From: Varanus komodoensis
Lineage: Eukaryota; Chordata; Lepidosauria; Squamata; Varanidae
Assembly: GCF_004798865.1 (NCBI RefSeq)
Contig: NW_025335505.1
Coordinates: forward strand, 13,043,564-13,107,563
DNA: 64,000 nt
Direction of reading: 5' to 3'
The stretch's first letter is position 1, and every line of letters starts with the position of its first letter. The position numbers and the translations under genes are program-made. The notes under the pieces are model-generated. The model searched no databases and was not told where the DNA came from. It worked only from the letters and a program-made list of their open reading frames with translations. Shown piece after piece: positions 58,230 to 64,000 of the stretch.

Positions 58230-59118
58230 ATATCATGCAGCCACATCACACTCTTAACACATATTCAGCTTGTGATCTGAAACAATTCCAAGCCCCTTCT
58301 CACTTGCAGTATTTTCAGCCAACCATTTCCCATCTTAGAACAAAGCATTTGGTTTCTTTTTCCTAGGTGCAGAACTTGGCATTTGTCCCTGTTGAATTTC
58401 ATTCAGTTGTTTCATTCCAGTGTTCCAAGACTGGACCTACCAAGATAATCTTGAATATTTTTTCTTTCTTTTAGAGTATTAGCTTTCCCAGCCTGTTTTG
58501 TGTCATCTGCGAATTTTATAAGTGTTCCCTGCACTTCCTCATCCAAATCATTAAGTAAGTGGGATAGTATCCCACCCAGGATAGTATCCCACTTATTACC
58601 TCTCCCCAGTTTGAGAAGGTACCATTGATGAGCATTCTTTGAGTCTGATCATGTATCCAACTGTGTCTCCATCTAGCTTATTTTGCTGCTCAGGATATCA
58701 TGGGACACTGTGTCAGAAGCTTTCTTATTATGTCCACAGCATGCCTAGAGTCCATCAGGTAGTTTACCCAACCAAAAAATGAAATCAGATTAGTGTAGCA
58801 GGATTTGTTCTTGAGAAATTCATGTTGACTACTAGTAATCACTGCATTGTTTCCAAGGAGTTTACAGACTGACTGCTTTATAATCTGCTCCAGGATTTTC
58901 CCAGGGATTGATATCAGACAAACTGGTCTGCAGTTTTTGTTTTTGTTTTTGTTTTTAATTGTTTGAAGATGGAGACAACATTAGCCCTTCTCCAATCATT
59001 TGGCACATCTGCTTCACGATCTCTCAAAGATAATAGACAGTGCTTCTGAGAGTTCTTCTCTCTGACACTGCTCCTTAATCCGTCTACATGACCCCACCAC
59101 ATTCTTTCAAGCCTCCCC
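58230..59118 (-). mobile_element. CR1 LINE, reverse-transcriptase fragment
   Basis: The minus strand reads, in order: LSIIFE-like remains, NDWRRANVVSIFK (about 58975-59015), a GKILEQIIK-like segment, KASDTVSHDI (matching SKAFDTVSHDI, about 58706-58740) and NDLDEEVQGTLIKFADDTK with the FADD catalytic box at about 58497-58519, then the post-polymerase text that the 17.9-kb copy also holds. The 3' end of CR1 is absent. Frame breaks are present, including a (TTTTTG)n expansion near 58937-58957, and the copy is inactive. The two CR1 pieces together cover most of the second half of the element but are separate insertions. Confidence 0.88.
58557..58597. repeat. Direct and inverted duplication inside the CR1 copy
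   Basis: GTGGGATAGTATCCCAC is a near-palindrome and GGATAGTATCCCACTTATT repeats its right half, giving both a direct repeat and a hairpin. It interrupts the CR1 coding frame. Probably produced by template switching. Confidence 0.75.
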
Positions 59119-59119
59119 A

Positions 59120-59530
59120 CATCCCTTTTTCTTTTTTTTTCTGTTCTGGCAACAAAATAAAGGAGTGGTATATCTCTGCATTCCTATCTGGTTGTGGCAG
59201 ATGTTGGGAGTGCTGGGAAATGTAGTTTTTTTCCAGCACTATTGACTATTATTGCTCACACTGGGAAACTACAGATCCAAGTACTCCTTGTTTCTGCCAT
59301 ATGGCCTTGGCAGCAGGCCAGAAATTAGAAACTAAGAGAGAATTAGGAAGGGGCTTGGAAGAAGCTGGAAGGATGAGTGGAGGGGCAGAGGGAAGAATCA
59401 GAGATAAAGTGTAGGGAGATGGACTCAACCTATAAACACTCACAATGGTGTTATGTAACAGCACCCAAGAGAGACTTAAATCTGAGTTTAGGAGAACAGG
59501 CTTTCTCTTAATCATGCGTACAGGATCAAT
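59120..59530. other. Unassigned, possible MITE trace
   Basis: GTGCTGGGAAATGTAGTTTT and CACTGGGAAACTACAG near 59210-59275 form a weak inverted pair like the window's other foldback elements. Nothing else is recognised. Confidence 0.3.
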
Positions 59531-59531
59531 T

Positions 59532-59615
59532 GTACTTATTTACTTATTTATTTAACGGATTTATGTGCCACTACGATAGTCCATAGCTGGGCTTTCTGAG
59601 CAGCTCACGATGTGT
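59532..59615 (-). repeat. LINE or SINE 3' tail fragment
   Basis: The minus strand gives GTGAGCTGCTCAGAAAGCCC, then GCACATAAATCCGTTAAATA and AATAAGTAAATAAG, the form of an L2/SINE 3' end (GTGAGCCGCTCTGAG...GGCATATAAATC...). Family not assigned. Confidence 0.5.
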
Positions 59616-59619
59616 GATT

Positions 59620-62600
59620 GTATTTCCTGCTCTCCCACAAATGTACACTGCCTTGATTAAAATCAGGTCTATGGCACTTCAGGGGGTAAAATTTCAGTTT
59701 CCCCCCACCCATTTTAGTCTTGAAATCCTGCACTTCAACAGACAGGTTAGTGAAATAAGGGGAAAAAATAAAGGGGAAAAAAAATCCCTCACCATAGGAT
59801 ATACTAGCTACAAGGGACTAGTTGGCATTTCAGGCCAAGCTATATGAAGGGCCACCATTTGTCCACTCCTGGCTGTCAGTTGATACCCGCCCACCATCCA
59901 TTCCATTCTTTAGTTTGGGCTACCGGTATGGCCACACATGAGAGACCTACTTCATTATTATATCATGGACTGGATCAAATATGTTGTTGCTGGATGTAGA
60001 CTGCCCTACCTCAACCTTCTCACAGCAGCCCCCCTGAACCCTAGAAAATGCTGTACAGAAAGCCGTTCTCTTGAAGAGTCACATCCTAGCTGCAACCTCT
60101 CATATATATTTAGTATATATGAGTTATATATCTCAAATGATATTTTAATAGGATTTTAATCCAAATTTTGTAAAGTGTTGTGGAACATACTGATCATTTT
60201 GAGCACTTACACATTACTCTCAAAAATAGTATAAAATGTATGAATATATTTTGAAAATAATAATTACAAATATTTCATCATATCTTAATATGCCTCAGAA
60301 AAAGAGAACAGGAAAACTTAGAAGGTGCTGATGGAAATGTCAAAACAAATGCTTCCTTTTGGAAAGTAAAAGGAGGTTTTGCTTTCAAAAATAGGAAGAA
60401 CTGAACTCCTAATGATGTATATACCTTTAACCTAGGGGATGGCTCAAAGCCAGCAGAGTTCTAAGGCAGAGGGAAAAAAATATGCTAGCACCATCATCAT
60501 TTCTTCTTCAGAGACAGCAGAAAACTGTCACAAATCATGGTCTAATTATTGTAGTATATCATAACCATGATGCCTATAGTGTTTGCTGTATATTCAGGGG
60601 TAGATCCAGTTCAGCACCATTGAGCTGAAGATGTCAGAACCAATTTTCATTACCGTTTAGCCTGTGGCACTCTTGGGGGTATAAAGCCACTCTGCAATTA
60701 TTTCAAGCTATATTGAGAAGCTTCTGCTTCCATGTGCTGGCCGTACTCCTTAATAATGTTCTCCCCACCTCCTGAACCAATTTCATCCTGGTAACATGCA
60801 AAAACCTAAATCTGGGCTGAATTCAGTACATGGCATTAGCTTGTCAGGAATACTTTTCCCTAAAAGAAGGATCCTTTCTCTCAGTATGTGTCTTTAATCT
60901 GTCTCCACGTATGAGCAGCTAGTTGCTGCTGTATGGACTGGTACTCATGACAAATATCTTCCAAATATCTACACTAGATGATGAAAGTGATATACTGATG
61001 TTAGGAACAAGCGAACCCTCTATCTACTCTACCCTATCATTTGATTCATAATTAAGCCTGACTTTGTTTATTCTAGAAAATCCTCTGCCTTATTTGTGGG
61101 CAGAGCCACTAAATTTCTCCAGGGTATGAGAAATTCTTCAATAGTTTCTTTTGTGCAAGGCATCTCCCTTAGCAGAATGGGCATTGCTTTGTTTTTCTGA
61201 TGCTGCTGCAAGCCCCAACAGCCGCAACTGTGTTGGCAGTCTGCCCACCATTTTGCATCCTTCACAATATTCCAGACCTAGAGTCATTCTGGACCATCGT
61301 GTACTTGTGTGTGTGATTGCTTGCTGTCACAAAATGAAATAAAGGGTAATAGTAAGATGAAAACTTTGCAAAGTGTGTCTTTTTATAGAATCAGGGTGAG
61401 AAAAAGAAACTAAACTAAACTAAACTAAACTAATCTCAGGAAAAATGTTACTTAGCTTCGTTTGCTCTAATCTGATTTATGAACAAACCTGATGCTATCA
61501 AACTCCCACCCCAAACTTCCAGGAACTGCTTCTCTGCTAGAGATGGTGATGCACACTTTTCTGCTGCCATAGTTTTCCTCACCGAAGTCTTTTAAATAAT
61601 ATTTTCTGAATCAATAGAGTGACCATGCCACCCCAATTACTCTGCATTATAGTGGAATAGCTCATAATGGATTAATGTTTCTGGAAAAAAATAAATTTTC
61701 ATCCAGCTGCTGTGAGGATTGGAGCTAAGCTCAAAAGGAATAGGGTCCTAATGACAATGGGTATGGAAGATGACACTTTCACCCTTGGTATTTCAAAAGA
61801 CCTGCCATTTTGATTCTGTGAGCCCCGGTTCCACTGCAACACTATTTATTTCTTAGGTCTCCTAGCAAATTACAGATGACATCCTCTGTGAATGTACCAA
61901 CCTTTTAAAAAACCAATCTACGCTAACAGCCATCACCCAAAGCCCAGGTAAACAAACTCTGTAAGTTAACAAGATACTGTGAAAGAGTACTTTTTTTTGA
62001 AGAGAGGGTCTATCCTGAAACAGCTGCCAAGACACCAACACTACTGATACTATAAATTACAATATTGTACTAGATACAATATTGTCCTTCTGCAAGCCAT
62101 CTATGGAAAGCATCAATCTTGGTAGGATGATGCCAGGAACGACCTGATCCCATTACCATTCCTACACACATGTAGGCAGGAGGAGTCCACAGCTTCAGTC
62201 CACAGTCTATCCTTTGTGCTGCTCCTCTGGCCATCTTTCAGGGGCTATAGGAAGCCACTGATGCCTGCAGACACAAAGCATCAGGAAGTAGGTTCCATCA
62301 TTTAATGATATAAGAGAAGGTGATCTGCTAAACATAACCCTTTTTTCCAGGGGAAACTCCAGGTCCACAGAGAACACGAAGAACTATTAGTCCAGCCTGA
62401 GCCATCTCCTACTATCAATGCCCAGGACTAGAATACATCACAAACTTTATAAGGTTAAAACACTTCCAAAGGTTGTGAAACTTTGGAAATGAAAACAGCT
62501 CATCTTGGAACTACAGTTATTCATTATTCATAGTTTTATCATTCATTGAAAGCAATATATTGACTTCAGCATTGATATGGGAATTGAAGAAATTCAAACA

Positions 62601-63465
62601 TTACAGAGAAAGCTTAAAAATAAACATTCGTATAATGAAACCAAGAAGAAAATATACTTCTGAATATGCAGATAAACTGAACACCTGGTAGGTTTCTTTT
62701 TAAAAAATAATACATCACCATCATTCACAGTAAGGCAGATATGGATAACTCACCACCTGAGGGCCATGTGACCCTGGTCCACTCTCCATGTGGCGCACAT
62801 ACCCCTTGGTAAGTTTTACTATTTCATCAGCCCTCAGCTGTAGAGCAGAGAACAGATTACAGTTTCTTAGTTGCTAATAGCAATATTAGCTACATCCGGA
62901 TATTTCTCCTCTTCTAATTTCAATGTTTGAATGTCTAGGGAATGCAAACTTCACTGAATATTCAATTACATTAAAAAACACTGAAGAAAGCAAGCAAGCA
63001 AGCACAAATGAGCATGTCCTGTACAGGCAGAAGAGCATCATTACAAGTATTCTAAGCAGAGCAATGTTGTGTATTAAGTTTATGGATGTATAAGAAATTC
63101 ATTTCATTTAATTTTTGATCAGTATTTATCCAGTTCACATTTTATAGGTTAAACATGGACTCAGGCATTACCTGTGATTGAAATCCATACACTTCTGTTC
63201 TGCAGTGTGATTCAGAGATCCCCTTTCTCCAAAATATGTTAGATGGCATTTGCACATCTGAAAAATGCATATTAAATATATCTTTTTGAAAAAAGCTTAC
63301 AAATGCATTTTAATAATGGGACAAAAGGTATGCATTTTCCAATACATTCCAGTACAGCTGATGTGTACATAGGGAGGTGGGAGGAATCTGTTCTTGGGGA
63401 GGAAATCTGTAGATTTCCCCAGGCTCAGCAATGTGAACTCAGACCTGCTTTATCACAGCTGTGAC
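59620..63465. other. Unique AT-rich sequence, no gene seen
   Basis: Contains a (CTAAA)n run at 61409-61434 and AAGC units at 62988-63003. No exon or dispersed repeat recognised. Confidence 0.45.
61409..61434. repeat. (CTAAA)n microsatellite
   Basis: About five pure pentanucleotide units. Confidence 0.9.
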
Positions 63466-63469
63466 CCTG

Positions 63470-63603
63470 ACTTCCTGGCATTTGCACCAGGCATTCAAGA
63501 TACATCTGGACAGCCATCAGAGAGAAATGGTTTAAGTTGGACTCCTGCACTAAGCAGGGGGTTGGACCCTATGGCCCTCTAGCCCTTCCAACTCCAATTC
63601 TGT
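63470..63603 (+). mobile_element. CR1 LINE, extreme 3' end
   Basis: ATTCAAGATACATCTGGACA, GCCATCAGAGAGAAATGGTT, CTAAGCAGGGGGTTGGACCC, TATGGCCCTCTAGCCCTTCC and AACTCCAATTCTGTG follow the CR1 3' UTR (GGCTGGATGGCCATCTG..., GCAGGGGGTTGGACTAGATG, CCTTCCAACTCTATGATTCT). 5'-truncated. Confidence 0.8.
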
Positions 63604-63605
63604 GC

Positions 63606-63722
63606 TCTGAACTAGCAGTTACTGAGCCAGAAAGGGATCTTGGAGTAGTGATGTTTGGCTTGATGAAAAATTGGCCCAGTGTTCGGCTGCTTTGAAGAAG
63701 GCAAAGTTCATGCTAGGCATAA
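63606..63722 (+). mobile_element. CR1-clade LINE, internal fragment
   Basis: GAGCCAGAAAGGGATCTTGG, AGTAGTGATGTTTGGCTTGA, TGAAAAATTGGCCCAGTGTT and GAAGAAGGCAAAGTTCATGC correspond to the ORF2 segment that reads KDLGV...SMKMSTQCAAAVKKANSML in CR1-group elements. This segment normally lies upstream of the 3' UTR, but here it follows it, so it belongs to a second copy. Confidence 0.7.
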
Positions 63723-63734
63723 TTTTTAATTTTT

Positions 63735-63990
63735 TGGCTCTGGCCTCTTGGCAGAGCAGCAGAGCAGCAGAGGCAGAGACACAGGCTGGGAGAGAGTGCT
63801 GAATGGCCAGGGGACTGGCGAAGGCACGGCAGGGGCTGGGCAGAGGAGCAGGAGGGCAGGAGCAGCAGAGAGGAAGGGAGGTGGTGCCAGAGAGGCTAGA
63901 GGGGCCAGGAGGAAGCTGACAGACAGGGCCACTGGCCTGAGGGGCTGATAAGGCCTTGTCTGCGTCCCTTAGCTGCTGGTAGGCTGAGGG
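63735..63990. other. GC-rich, G/A-rich tract of unknown origin
   Basis: Repeated GCAGAGCAGCAG and GAGGAGCAGGAGGGCAGGAG motifs with strong strand asymmetry (G and A on the plus strand), ending in a T run. The frames of 66-68 codons here are low-complexity products of the composition. It could be the 5' UTR of a LINE, a decayed minisatellite or the start of an element that continues beyond the window. Confidence 0.5.
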
Positions 63991-64000
63991 TTTTTTTTTT

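Noticed and set aside
63748-63948. Low-complexity frames at the right edge
   Set aside because: Arginine/glycine- or proline/leucine-rich translations are direct products of the G/A-rich tract.

Overview
The window is nuclear DNA of a vertebrate, almost certainly a squamate reptile and more likely a lizard than a snake. The basis is repeat content: tRNA-type SINEs of the Sauria kind on both strands, truncated L2- and CR1-clade LINEs whose translated fragments carry the usual motifs, hAT and Tigger-like non-autonomous DNA transposons with the terminal sequences common in squamates, and many microsatellites. Base composition is AT-rich and CpG-poor, except for a 214-bp hAT element near 52.2 kb and a G/A-rich tract at the right edge.

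I find no gene that I can name and no convincing complete protein-coding gene on either strand. The longest open frame is 147 codons (about 39.0-39.4 kb) and has no family signature. The single best host-exon candidate is a 127-bp block on the minus strand (51078-51204), open and bounded by good splice-site sequences, beside an L2 fragment. The window is best read as intergenic DNA or the inside of a very large intron.

Layout. 0-7 kb: mostly unique sequence, one Sauria SINE, a palindromic MITE, an octamer-motif cluster and dinucleotide repeats. 7.2-8.7 kb: two stacked L2 fragments ending in a CA repeat. 8.9-17 kb: a SINE, LINE tails, a tetranucleotide repeat and much unique AT-rich sequence. 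17.9-18.5 kb: CR1 3' part. 20.8-21.3 kb: probable solo LTR. 24.0-24.5 kb: Tigger-like element. 25.6-26.4 kb: a second LTR-like segment. 27.9-38.7 kb: scattered SINEs and MITEs, including a SINE with a 12-bp target duplication inserted in a MITE relic. 39.0-40.3 kb: repeated-motif ORF followed by a diverged tandem array of about 166-bp units. 41.3-42.2 kb: L2 tail and two palindromic MITEs. 45.9-47.9 kb: the most readable L2 reverse-transcriptase fragment, then a hAT element. 50.2-52.4 kb: SINE, candidate exon, L2 fragment, young hAT MITE. 54.3-59.1 kb: L2 tail, MITEs, and a head-to-head L2/CR1 junction. 63.5-64.0 kb: two CR1 pieces and a G/A-rich tract.

No genes can be seen working together. 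What can be read is a record of insertions: old 5'-truncated LINEs, SINEs moved by LINE machinery, cut-and-paste MITEs and one or two retroviral LTR relics. Family names come from remembered consensus patterns, not a search, so boundaries are approximate to about 10-30 bp unless a target duplication or terminal repeat is cited.
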